64,000 nucleotides of DNA from Linnemannia schmuckeri (lineage: Eukaryota; Mortierellomycota; Mortierellomycetes; Mortierellales; Mortierellaceae): NCBI GenBank assembly GCA_029449235.1, contig JANATG010000003.1, forward strand, positions 620,001 through 684,000, written 5' to 3'. Position numbers and translations under genes: made by a program. The notes under the pieces were generated by a model, which saw only the letters and a program-made list of their open reading frames with translations, had not been told where the DNA came from and searched no databases. The first letter of the stretch is position 1. Each line of letters starts with the position of its first letter. Shown piece after piece: positions 33,133-43,670 of the stretch.

Positions 33133-34706
33133 ATGGACTCACCAGGCGGCTCAGAACTCTTTGAAAGCTACGAACAGGACTACGAGGCCATCAAGGTCTC
33201 CATCACCGAACGACTCAACGCCTCCGGAAGTCAGAATGGGGGTACAAAATAACTCATTCGCCCTTCTTCATTTCTTTTCATGTCAAGCTGAGTGCCATAA
33301 CTTCTTCTCAAACGATACTCTGAAGACCAGCACGCTAAGGAGCACAGCTGAAAGGGTCTTCAGCTTTTTTTGGGAGAGATATTAATAAAAGAGTTTTCTT
33401 TGTTTTGTACTTCAGCGCCATATGCTCTTGCTCTTTTACTTATAGCCCATGCGGCTGACAAACTCACACAATCTTTTCCTTTTTATCCCCGACTCGTTCG
33501 ACCAAATGACATTTTCTAGAACCAAAGAAGCAGATACTCAGAGCTGCAGACCGTGAGGTCGATGAAGCAAGTGAAATTGTAAAGACACATAGCTGGAAGT
33601 TTTCTGGATAGGGGCGTGGAAAGGGGTGGAAAGAATGAATAACAGACCAAGAGGGTTGAAAGTGCACAGTACACAACACCGTTCTGCCACGTTTGTTGCT
33701 GCTTGCAACATACATTTTTTTTTTTTTTTTGCTTTCCTATCCTATGTCACCAAAATCGCGCATATCTGCTCTAACATCACTTTATTGGCGCTTGCTTGCT
33801 GACATTGCATCAATTAGTTGCAGCAAATGGAGATGGAGTTGTTGAACCTCCCTCAGACGTCTCGAACTCGACTTCAGGCCAGGCTCCGAGGTTACAAATC
33901 TGAATTGGATCGCCTCAAGCAGACTTTGGTAAGCTGCCCTGTTTTAAAAACGAACTAATTGTGCAACTTCTATGATTTGCAAACAACTAATTGAGTGTTG
34001 TTTTTATGAACTGACTGTAATAGAAACGGGCGCAGACAACATCAAGGTCGACTTCGGACAGGGACGAGTTATTGGGGGGACTCAGCGGAGGATCAGACTT
34101 GGATGCCGCGTCAATGGATCAAAGGTCTCGTTTGCTGAACGGCACGGATCGTTTGGCAGAAAGCAGCCGGCGTCTACAGGACACTCACAAGATTGCCTTG
34201 GAGACAGGTACGGTGTTGTTGTTTTCTGTGGTCTTGATTGTCACTGCCGTATTCATATTCTTACGCCGTGCTCAAACACGGTGACAGTTGGTTAATCGAT
34301 TCTTCTCATCTTTGCTTCGTTACTATAGAGTCACTTGGAGCGGGAATTCTGGGAGACTTACGAGGACAGCGTGAGCAGATCATTCATACAAGGAACACGC
34401 TGCTGGAAGCTGACTCTAGCATTGACAAGGCATCACGAACCCTCAAAGGAATGGCCCGTCGGTAAGCCTATACTTTTTTTTTGTTGTAGTAGACATGGTG
34501 AATACGACGTCAGTCATTGGGATCTTTACAGCAACAATCAGCAAAGTACTAATTAAAGGTGGTGCGTCATTTGTGGGGCTGTCAACGGCTTTCTTGGATG
34601 ACTCTGATACGCTAGCATGGCGACGAACAAGTTGATTACAGCGAGCATCATCATTGTGCTTGCGGGCCTGATCCTCTTTGTTCTCTACCGCAAGATCTTT
34701 GGATGA
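33133..34706 (+). CDS. VTI1: v-SNARE Vti1 (Qb-SNARE)
   Basis: Qb-SNARE for Golgi, endosome and vacuole fusion. Exons 33133-33241, 33520-33578, 33818-33928, 34024-34207, 34329-34461 and 34616-34706 join to 228 residues, the family length. The N-terminal three-helix domain opens SELFESYEQDYEAIKVSITE and continues KQILRAADREVDEASEI, LQQMEMELLNLPQTSRTRLQ and RLRGYKSELDRLKQTLKRAQ. The SNARE motif runs DRLAESSRRLQDTHKIALET to LEADSSIDKASRTLKGMARR, with Gln/Asp layers as in Vti1. A single C-terminal membrane anchor (LITASIIIVLAGLILFVLYR) ends KIFG. Poly(A) signal AATAAA at 34811-34816. Every exon junction keeps frame. Confidence 0.95.
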
Positions 34707-34810
34707 ATGTACTGCATCGTCGTCGATCACCTGGACGCGTTTCGAGCTGGCGTAGTTTTGTAGGATCGACTCTACTGATCGCGATCATGTATGTACCATA
34801 TAAAAATACA

Positions 34811-34816
34811 AATAAA
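34811..34816 (+). terminator. Poly(A) signal of VTI1
   Basis: AATAAA about 105 nt downstream of the VTI1 stop, followed by an A-rich run. Confidence 0.5.
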
Positions 34817-35114
34817 GAAAAAAAATACTTTTCTTACTTTTTCGGCCATGGTTGAAAAGTCCATCCGTTGAGCGTACCGTTGGAGCAGAGCGAACAAAGA
34901 AATACGCAGCCGAAGCGGTTCGGTCACGTACGAGGAGGCATTTCGGACAAAGAAGTGGGCGTTGGTGGACAGGGAACGCACTGTGTACGTGCTGCGAAAG
35001 TTGTGAGCTCTCTCGGTCGTCTCACATTTCGGGAAACCATAAATTGAGACACTTGCTCGCTCTTCTTCTTACTTTGCACATCACTACTTACCATTTTATA
35101 CATTCATTTCAACC

Positions 35115-36429
35115 ATGGCCGACAAGAAGATCTTCACCGCCGCACAGTTGGCCCAGCACACCCACAAGGATAGCCTCTACCTTGCCATCCACGGCAAAGT
35201 CTACGACTGCTCAGGATTCATCGACGAGGTAACACCACTACTTTGCCACTATAGGAGAAAGAGATCAGTTTTTTAGAATTTTTCACTCCAAATCTCCGAG
35301 ATTTTGGACATCACTTTTTCGGTTCGGCACATGGGTGACATGATGCATTCAGCACTCATTCCTGGGAGGATGAGAGTGCAAACAGCTTTTGAAGGACTTA
35401 GTTGTACTCTTGGACACACATACGCGCTCTTTTGCTCGAAAAAAAATGAGAAAAAAGAAAGAAAAAAATAAGTGGCAGGAGTGAGACAAGCCGGAAAACA
35501 AGAGGGCATACTCCAGTGTGGGAGGATTTACCATGCGCGCCGTAATCTCAGCAGGAGGACTGAATAATGATACCCTCTATTTCCTCCTCGTAACCTTTTC
35601 TTTTCAAACCAACTTATACTCTTTTTTCAACCGCTTGTTCTGAAATCAAATTAGCACCCTGGTGGAGAGGAGGTGTTGCTGGACGAGGCAGGCAAGGACG
35701 CGACCGAGTCCTTTGAGGATGTCGGACACTCGGACGAGGCCCGCGATATAATGTCCAAGTTGTACGTCGGAGAGTACCAAGCTGGCGTAAGTCCCTCCCC
35801 TGAAACCAACCCCATCCTTCTTCTCTTTCTTGGCTTCTCTTGATTTCTTTTGTTGTTTTTTGGACGATTGTTTCGTGAGATTCTTGTTTAAGTAAACAAA
35901 TCTAACATGTGAACCTCTTGTATTTTTCTTTTTTGTTCACTTTTTTGAACTTTCGGACGATGTCCTTTTGATCCATCTTGGCGCTCGATATATACTACCT
36001 ACATCGACTACGGCAACAATCAACATAACAGACCGGTGAGAAGGCCAAGTCTACCTATGCCTCCACTCCCAAGCCCATCCCCGCTGCTGACCCCGTCGAG
36101 TCTGGAAGGTAAAGCGAAGCACAGGAGGCTGTCGTTGTTAGTTCACAGGATTAAAACGAATAATTTATTTGCACTCAGGGGTAGGATAGTTGTCAACAGG
36201 ATCTGCCCAACCCAACAACTCGAACTTGTTCAAACAGGTTTTCGTTATCCCTCATGCAGGACAAACTTGCCAGGGAAAAGTCAACAACACGCCTTCATCA
36301 GCCCTGTTCAGAATCTCGTGAGCTAACTATTCATCCTACTACTATTCATTCCATATTAATAGCAAATTGCAATACGTTGTTGCACTGGCTGTCGTCGCAG
36401 GAGCCGTCCTCTGGAAGGTCATTCGCTAA
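35115..36429 (+). CDS. CYB5: Cytochrome b5, tail-anchored
   Basis: Haem electron carrier on the ER (or outer mitochondrial) membrane, serving fatty-acid desaturases, sterol synthesis and P450s. Exons 35115-35228, 35655-35786, 36032-36108 and 36363-36429 join to 129 residues. The haem-binding core is complete: FTAAQLAQHTHKDSLYLAIH, GKVYDCSGFIDEHPGGEEVL with the first axial His in HPGG, and the second axial His in DVGHSDEARDIM, followed by YVGEY. A Pro/Ala linker leads to the membrane anchor QYVVALAVVAGAVLWKVIR at the extreme C-terminus. The basic end favours ER or outer-membrane insertion by the tail-anchor route. AATAAA at 36486-36491. Confidence 0.95.
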
Positions 36430-37478
36430 ATATAACACCCAGCCTCTAGGATCATTGCCACCACCACCGCCATCGTTTTTGCTCTAATAAACATACTTGT
36501 AACCATAACACACCTCGCCTCACTCTCATTTCCATGTTGCTGCGTAATTGAACTTAAGACGCCTGTCTCTGTGAAATACGTGGCGCGCCCGGAGCCCAGT
36601 CTGCAGGGATTCTCCACAAAAAAGAAGGGATCTGGGGTCGTGAAACTTCCGCTCTCAAAAAGGAAAATCTGGCTGCACGGAGAAAAAGAAGGGTCCACAT
36701 CATTTTTTTTTTCATATAGTTATTTTCTTTGCATGCTGCTGCAGTCAAATGTTGAAGGAAGGCTTTTGAATGGACTTGATCCTAGCACGATATAGGTCCT
36801 GATCCCGATATCATTACTTTGTTTCCTGGCGTCCTGTGGGGGATAGGTCCAACAGCTTGCTCCCCCTTCACTGGTGTCTTCCAATGATCAGCAATTGAAA
36901 TGCATGCCAGGAAAAGAGACGTTTATTAATGGAAAAGGGAAGGGATCAAAAAAGAATAGTTTGTCGAGTAAATGGAAAGTCTATTGTTCATGCAAAAAGT
37001 TGGTTGGTTCCCGAGAAAAGAAATCCTCCTCCACTTCATCTCCTGAGGATCTCAAGAGTACAATTCTCCCGGTGACCATGACACAGTTGATTGCTTCCTC
37101 CTGATGCCAGTTGTTTAGATATAGGTGCTGTTTGTGTTGATGGTAGTAATATGTGCAGAATGTGTTTGAAAAAAAAAGGTATAGAGTTTTTGGTGGTGTT
37201 GGCTATAGTTTAGTGGTGTGAAGCAGGATGATGTGTACGGAGCTGCGTTTGTTGTCTTATGCCCCTGTCCTGACTTTCATATGTGCTCCTGATACTCCTG
37301 CTCTCTCCTTTGTCCAAAAATAACTTGAATTAGAGGCAGCTAGGCTAGGTGTCCTTGGGCTGTCATGCTCCCTGCCACAGCTTGGACTCGTTTTCAATGA
37401 TGACTGAGAAGCGCTCCTCCTAGTAGTTTTTCGGAAAATAGACATGAAAACTGTTAATAAAACAGAGCTGCGGAATAT
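36430..37478. other. CYB5 3' UTR and unassigned spacer, about 1 kb
   Basis: AATAAA at 36486-36491 closes CYB5. The rest is mixed-composition sequence with a 189-nt minus-strand frame (37257-37445) that begins after an AG and could be a downstream exon of the small ORF at 37479-37637, but I could not connect them with confidence. Confidence 0.5.
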
Positions 37479-37637
37479 TCAAGCATGGTGCAGTGTTAGA
37501 TGCACCCAACAAAAGTGAGTCAATGGAATGCTTGCCTTCTTTTTGATCTTGAGTGCTTCGAGGACATAGGCGGTGCCGACGACAAGTCCGACGGCGACGG
37601 CGGCACGCTTGCTTGACTTGCGAACGAATGGACGCAT
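37479..37637 (-). CDS. Possible small single-span membrane protein
   Basis: An ATG-started frame of 52 codons: MRPFVRKSSKRAAVAVGLVV, then GTAYVLEALKIKKK, and a C-terminal part that looks non-coding (ASIPLTHFCW onward). The basic N-terminus, one hydrophobic helix and Lys-rich exit look like a small mitochondrial or ER membrane protein. The coding-like part ends at AAGAAG followed by GCAAGC, which could be a GC-type donor; candidate acceptors downstream at about 37475 and 37450 give short C-termini. Divergent from the next gene with about 290 nt between starts. No family recognised; it may not be a gene. Confidence 0.35.
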   Translation of the reverse strand: MRPFVRKSSKRAAVAVGLVVGTAYVLEALKIKKKASIPLTHFCWVHLTLHHA

Positions 37638-37926
37638 GGTTTTATGGTTTGTGTGTTGATGTTGTTGTTTAATGTGCGTTGGCAGAGTTGGAGGGTTTTG
37701 ATGGGTTGAAGACAAGAAGGCGAAATAAGACGGAGGCTCCCGAGGCACAAAGGGAGAGAGGTTTGTGACTTGCCATTCGTCGCCCAACCAACTCAATCAA
37801 TGGGAAACGCACTGCCTTTTTCATTTTATTGCTCAGCACCTTGTACACAAACAAAAACAGCAGCACGTATCTCTTACCACGCCTTTCGCTTCAGAATTGC
37901 AGGAAGACGCATTCACCCGGATCACA

Positions 37927-39772
37927 ATGGCAGACGAAGACATTCTGTTCCGTTTGCAGTACGAAAAGGAGAGGGAAGAGAACCTTCACAAGAACAAGCT
38001 AATGATGGCAGAACTCTTTGGTACAACGGTAAAAACCTCCTCCCATAAAAATAAGCTCACTCAGCCTATCGTACCAATAGTCATTGGCGTCACTCAGGAA
38101 CAACACAAAGTGAAAAAAAAAGAGGCTAGTGTTCTAGTGACAAATCATGGATCGGATCTCTGTTCTCAGAATGTTGTACGCGCTCCAGTCATAACAGCAC
38201 TTTCTTCAGCCAGCGTTCAGACCACCTTGAACTCTACTAACACGTCGTCTATCAATTGTTTACTTGAAGTAGACTCCAGCGGCAGAAATGCGACAACAGA
38301 TACAAGCATTCAAAACCGAAAAAGCAAACGACGACAAGCAAAATAACGCCTACGCACGACGCCGCACCCACAAACCTCTCACTAGCAAAGAAGTCGATGC
38401 CTACGAACAATTTTACAAGTCAGAAAAGTCTAATTCGGCTCAATCACCATCCCAAAAAGTGCGCTTTGTCTTTGATCACATCTACATCTCTCGTCAGACC
38501 TCTCGTCAAGCCGCCCATGAAACCACCAAAGTACGTTTACTTGTCTCCTTCTTCTATACCCTATTCTTGCTTTGTTGTGGGCAGTAGCTTGTTTTTTATT
38601 CGATGCGTACTGATATACTACCTCGGAGATATTGTTTACGATGGTTCAAATAGAGGATCAAGAAAGATCTTACGACGTTATCAACAAAACCCGTCTTATA
38701 CAGCCACGGTTAGAAGGGAAAACGACCAGTCGGGGTTCTAACGAAGGAGGCCAGAGAACGACAGGCGAAACTCTTGGAAGCAGGACATGTGAACCATTTT
38801 CACTTGTGTGCCAAATATATAAGAGCTGGTTGGGTAGGCAATATAGGATGTTTTGGACGCCTAAAAAAGGAAGGCGAGGGCGTGTTATGTTATACTTATG
38901 GTATAGATGGATAATGACAAGATTGGTTTTGTGTTCTTATGTTATTCCCCTCCACCTGACTGTCTCTCACTTTGGTTCTTAGATACCATGCACTAGGTAT
39001 GAGCAGCGATTCCATTACATATGCTTGAAGAGGTGGTTCAAGATCCTTATCGACAAGTTCACAAAGAACTGGTTGTACCCCATTTGTTGCGACCACTGTA
39101 AGTTTTGTTGCTTAGCTCCTGCTTACCATGTTTGTTCGTTGGACGAGGAAGCAATAAGCGGACGAAATTAATACTGATCACACACACATCCGCCTCCTTA
39201 CTGTAGGCAAGTGCGCGGAGTGCGGGGATTTAAAGTGGAAACGTCCAAACGGACCAGCGCGGCGGTTACGGAGCAATGGTTATGATTGGAGACGTGGCAA
39301 CGAGGATGAATCTAGAGAATACGTAAATACACATCAGGATGGACAAAAGATTGGACAACAACAACGTTGATCGCAGCAGCAGTGGATGCGTTCAAAAGTG
39401 ACAGAGAAACATAATGATGGAGAAGACTTGGGACCAATGCTCTCGTCCAGATTACAACCTCCGCATGCGGCTGCTCAAGCAACAAAGGGACATTTAAGGG
39501 AGGTTGAATCTCCAAACGAGGACGAGGACGAAGACGATTGGATCGCTCTCCCGCATGGTCCTAAACGCGAGCGTAAATCTGAGCGCAGGGGTAGGAATTA
39601 TGTCGACGATGTGGAAAGCGGAGAGGATGTGAATGAGGTTGAGGGTGAGGCGGATGAAAGCGGCGAGGACGCAAACGCAGACGAGGACGCGGATGAATAT
39701 GTCAACGAGAATGGAAAACAGACTTACGGGACATTACCCTACCGTCGAGGGCCCACTCGGACAAGGGTATGA
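37927..39772 (+). CDS. Cys-rich zinc-finger-like protein with acidic tail (zf-4CXXC_R1/CDCA7-like?)
   Basis: The first exon (37927 to about 38028) encodes DEDILFRLQYEKEREENL followed by HKNKLMMAELFG, an opening resembling proteins that carry the zf-4CXXC_R1 finger. The middle exons (about 38270-38531 and 38650-38840) are uncertain; two frames compete. The 3' half is firm: an exon from about 38983 to 39099 (IPCTRYEQRFHYICLKRWFK) joins through GTAAGT/AG to 39208. Together these give FHYICLKRW and WLYPICCDHCKCAECG, whose W-x-x-P-x-C-x3-C-x-C-x2-C spacing matches the end of the CDCA7/MAOA-repressor R1 finger. A further intron (donor GTAAAT after GAATAC near 39322, acceptor near 39376) leads to an acidic tail (ESPNEDEDEDDWIALP) ending at 39772. 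The hallmark CHQCRQK half-motif was not found. DNA or chromatin binding is inference. Confidence 0.55.
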
Positions 39773-40224
39773 TCAACAGCGGCATTATCGGTTTAATTCC
39801 ACTATGGGCTTTTCCTTTTCACTCACCACTCTCAACTCTCCACCTTCTAGTTTTTTCAATTTCGACTATCCATTTTCCACCTTCCACTTTCCACATTCTT
39901 CTCTCTTCTGTATTTGTACCTATTTCTTTTCTCTGTAATCTCGCATACAGTTCTTTGATGCTTATTGCTTAATTCAGTTTGTCTTTTTCTATAGCACAGA
40001 CCATGTCCAAAATATAAATTGAAATAATAGATGTATTTTTAAGAAACACACATTTCGTAAGTGTCCATGCAGGAAAGGGATATCTACATGGACATAGATG
40101 CTCACTCCTCTCGCCTATTTGCTTATCCTTTCTCGAGTGGTGGCGTTGGTGTGGTCCGAAGGGTTTAATTAGGTGGTATATAGAATTGTTTTAAATAAGA
40201 AGATAAATGGCGGCGAAGGATGCC

Positions 40225-40264
40225 TGTGTGTGTGTGTGTGTGGGTGGGTGGGTGGGTGGGTGGG
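40225..40264. repeat. (TG)n-(GGGT)n tract with G-quadruplex pattern
   Basis: TG dinucleotides run into six consecutive GGG blocks separated by single T, just past the stop codon of the UPF0658 gene. The plus strand fits a G-quadruplex pattern; the minus-strand mRNA 3' UTR carries the C-rich complement. Confidence 0.85.
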
Positions 40265-40273
40265 CGGAAGGGT

Positions 40274-42844
40274 TTAGTCGATTTCCATGACACGGCCGCC
40301 GGTAGAGGAAGTACCGGCGTTGGGAGATGGATGTCCGTCACCAATGAGATGGGCCTTGAGACCGCGTCCAAAGTTGAGGTAGCAGATGGCCGCGTTGACA
40401 ATCGTCAGCAGGATAGCGACCAGGCACAACGAAGCTGGAAAAGATGAAATCAAAGCAAAAAAAAAGAGTACTGTTAGACAATAAAAAGTCTCTCGAATGG
40501 AGGAAAGGCAGAGATAACTGATAAGATCGAATAAATGCAAGTGTCATATTAATAAATAAGAGGGAAGGGGGAACTCACCAAAGAGGGTCAAGAACCTGTT
40601 GACGCCAGCATAGATGAGGACCTTCTCTCCATAGTACATGCGAACAATCTTGTAAATAAAGTAGACAACACCGGCCAACATCGTCGTCAAAAAGACGGCC
40701 ATCCATTTACGGCTCTCGTGTCGGACAGCGTAGATGGCGATGTAGAGAATCGGGATAGTCACGGGCAGGATAATTATGGTGAGCCAGTACTCTGGGTCGT
40801 TGGACCGTCGTGTCAGAGTCAGGTAAATGAATTGGATCGAGAAGCCGACAAAGAAGAACAAGTCGACCTTGATCAACACCAAATAGATTTGGTATGCGCG
40901 GTACATTTCTAAACAAAAGAGAGGGTGAGAGAGCAAATGCAGGGTTGTCCAGACGTCAGTCGACATAGTTTTTCCTTCCTTCCGCGCTTTCCAATGCCTC
41001 TGTTTTCAGTCTGTTCCACGCACAACCTACACACCCCCTGTTTTCCTTGTTTTTCTTCTTTTTCCATTTGGTAAATCTCCTGACCAAGCTAATCAACAAT
41101 GCATACAATAGAATCTTGTTCACAATAAAAAAAATACGTGCACTGCCCTGCTAGCTTGTTCAACTTACTCTTAATATTGGGATCAGCACCAATCTTTTTA
41201 TAAATCTTCCATCCAAACTCTTGGAAGAGTCGGTAAGCAAGCCAGGTGACGAGACACTGCGTGATGCCAAAAACACAGACCATCACGATCAAGAACGGCC
41301 GAAGAGAGGCGTTCAAGTCCATTGCAACCTCCGGAGATGACATTCCTGGCTTAGAGTTAAAGAAGCCTTTTTTTCCTGCTTCAGAAAGTGATCTCTGGAT
41401 CTGCGAGATCTCAAAGATCGAATAGACAAAGCAACAGAGGTTGAACAGGACGATTCCAATCAATTCAATAGTATTTTGTGCTCGCACCTAGTCGGTCGTA
41501 TGTTGCATACAATAGCAAGAACAGCAACAACAATGACAAACAGACAGTGAAAGAGGAACACAAGTGGAGGGAGAATTAGAGAAAGAGAGCATGTGTCAAT
41601 TGAGAACTGGCGGCGTGTATCAACATATCCACTGAGGACATTCTGAGCCGCCATATACTGTCGCATGCTCGGAACAACCACAAACATCCATCCATCTATA
41701 ACGTATTGTTCAACAGATATATAAACAAAGGAACAAAGCTTACCGCGTCCCAGGCAAAGACGAGTTGGAAGAGCTGCGCAAAGACAAAGACAATGAGATA
41801 GGCAGGGATAGCACGCGACTCGTTCTGGGTGTCCAGGTATGGTGGGAGTGTTATGTTCGCGTTGGGACCATCCGGAGGTGGCGGCAAAGAATAGTCGACT
41901 AGGCTACCAAAGTACAGGACGACAATCACGACCTGCATGATAATGACCAGAAGGGCCTCGACTCCAATGACTCCGATAAGACCCTTGCCGTAGACTGAGC
42001 AAGGGAACCTATAGAGCCGACGGAGACGCGACCTGAAGGTGCCGTCGTCATGACTGTCGGGGGAGGAGGAGGTGGTGAGGGAAGAGTCGGCGTGGTGGGG
42101 CTGTGGTGGATATGAGAAATAACCTGGAGGTTTAGGTTCGCCACTTGCTGCTCCGTTGTTGCTGTTGTCTTGCCGTGCGATCCGGTGTTGGTTACGATGA
42201 AGGGAGTCGTTCTGCAGGTTCAGACGCAGGGAGTCTTCGGCCTGCATCTGTTGCTGGAGCCGTTCTTGATGTTGCCTTTGCAGTTGGAGCTGTTCTCTTT
42301 GTTGCTGTGTGGGTTGGCGAGTGATGTTGGGAGTGTTGAGATTATTTTGATAGTTGTTGTTGTTGCCCTGCTGACCCCTGCTGTAGTTGCCGTTATCGTC
42401 GTTATAATTGCTATAGGTGTTGTTGTTATTGTTGTTGCTGTACATGTTGCTATTTGTGTTGAATGCAGAGGGGAAAGAAATGAAGGAGTAGGAGGAGGAG
42501 AGTGGAAGGGAGGATGGGGAGAGTGGATCGGTGAAGGCGGGTTGGTGTGGACTAGTGTGGTGGAAGTCCTGTTGGTGTTGTTGTTGTTGTCCCTGAGGGG
42601 TGTGGGCCGCAGGCACCTGCTACGAAGAGAAGGAGGTAAGGGAGGAAGCAAGAGAGGGAAAGATGTGAATTTGATCAAAAGAGTGGAGGAGTGAGACGAG
42701 ACGATGATGGAGAAGCAGGGTGTGCAAGTGCAAGAGGACACAGGAGGAGCGAGAGGGAGAGAGGAGTGGCAGGGAAAGGAGAGGGTGGAGGGAGAAGGAA
42801 GATGAGGAAAGGGGAAAAAAAGGAAAGGCGAATGGGTGAGAGAG

Positions 42845-42882
<38 letters not shown>

Positions 42883-42976
42883 AAGAGAGCCAAGAGTAGA
42901 AAGTAGGGAAAAGGAGAATAAAAAAGGAGGGTCAGTTATACCTGTCTTTGTTGCTGGGTGTCAGTCAAACAGCGAG

Positions 42977-43012
<36 letters not shown>

Positions 43013-43670
43013 GAGAGACATGACAAAACACAAAGGGAAACGGGCGCAAACATGTTCTTTCAACACAACCGCCCTCTAAAAAAACATCCTCTTCTGTCCT
43101 TCCCATCCGACCTTTGCATACACTGGTCCCATGTCACTCCTTCTTTGCCCTCTACGCTCTCTCACCTTCACACACACAGCCCACACACACTCACCCAAAC
43201 CACGGCACGGCGCATTTCATTTTCAAAATAGAAAAATGATGCGCTGGAGAACAGGGAACTGGTATAAGTGGTGTGATTGACTGATTAGTTGGTACAGGCA
43301 GGTTGGAAGGTGTTGGCGATCTTGCTCTTTTTGTCCGTTGTGTTGTTGTTATTGCTACTGTCCATGCTAGAACCCGTCGATAGGGGTTGAATGGCTAGCC
43401 GGAGAGCTGGCTGTTGAAAATGGCTGTTGCTATCTTCGCCTCTTTCTTTCCTTTCATTTTTTTTAACCGATGTAACCCCCTTTTTAGCTCCTCCCACGTG
43501 CGTACAAAAAAAAGGAACAGGAGGAAAACTCGTATCTACTTCTACCGAGACAACACTTTGCATGTTGCGTGGTGGTCTTTCCTTTTTTTCTGTCCTTTTC
43601 ATTCTATCTGAATAGTGAACAGAAGAGATAGAAGAAAACTTACTGAATGCTGGCTGATGTTGTCCGTCAT
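40274..43670 (-). CDS. UPF0658 Golgi apparatus membrane protein family
   Basis: Polytopic membrane protein of unknown function related to S. pombe C23H3.04. Exons 43670-43644 (27 nt), 42616-41744, 41487-41169, 40908-40579 and 40434-40274 join to 569 residues. The cytosolic N-terminus of about 210 residues is Gln/Asn-rich and disordered (NMYSNNNNNNTYSNYNDDNG). About seven membrane helices follow, starting GVIGVEALLVIIMQVVIVVL. Family signatures: LFQLVFAWDAVRAQNTIELI, YRLFQEFGWKIYKKIGADPN, MYRAYQIYLVLIKVDLFFFV, DPEYWLTIIILPVTIPILYI, and ICYLNFGRGLKAHL near the end. The first exon (MTDNISQHS, then GTAAGT) is inferred: the second exon has no ATG for 57 codons, begins after an AG, and joins in phase 0. 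Intron 1 is then 1027 nt, by far the longest in the window. Confidence 0.88.
42847..42879. repeat. (GA)n microsatellite in UPF0658 intron 1
   Basis: About 33 nt of perfect GA dinucleotides within a wider A/G-rich stretch (42660-42930). On the transcribed minus strand it is a (TC)n polypyrimidine tract. Confidence 0.9.
42977..43008. repeat. Poly(A) homopolymer in UPF0658 intron 1
   Basis: Thirty-two consecutive A on the plus strand, poly(U) in the pre-mRNA. It has no flanking duplication or element that would mark a retroposed sequence. Confidence 0.85.

Noticed and set aside
38029..38346. Read-through of the first exon of the zinc-finger-like gene to a 193-residue protein
   Set aside because: It stops at 38346 and would separate the YEKEREENL start from the clearly coding downstream exons; kept as intron, with uncertainty stated.
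41488..41743. Extra exon in the UPF0658 gene (frame containing FVVVPSMRQYM)
   Set aside because: Joining 41744 directly to 41487 gives the family sequence FAWDAVRAQNTIEL without an insertion, so this is an intron.
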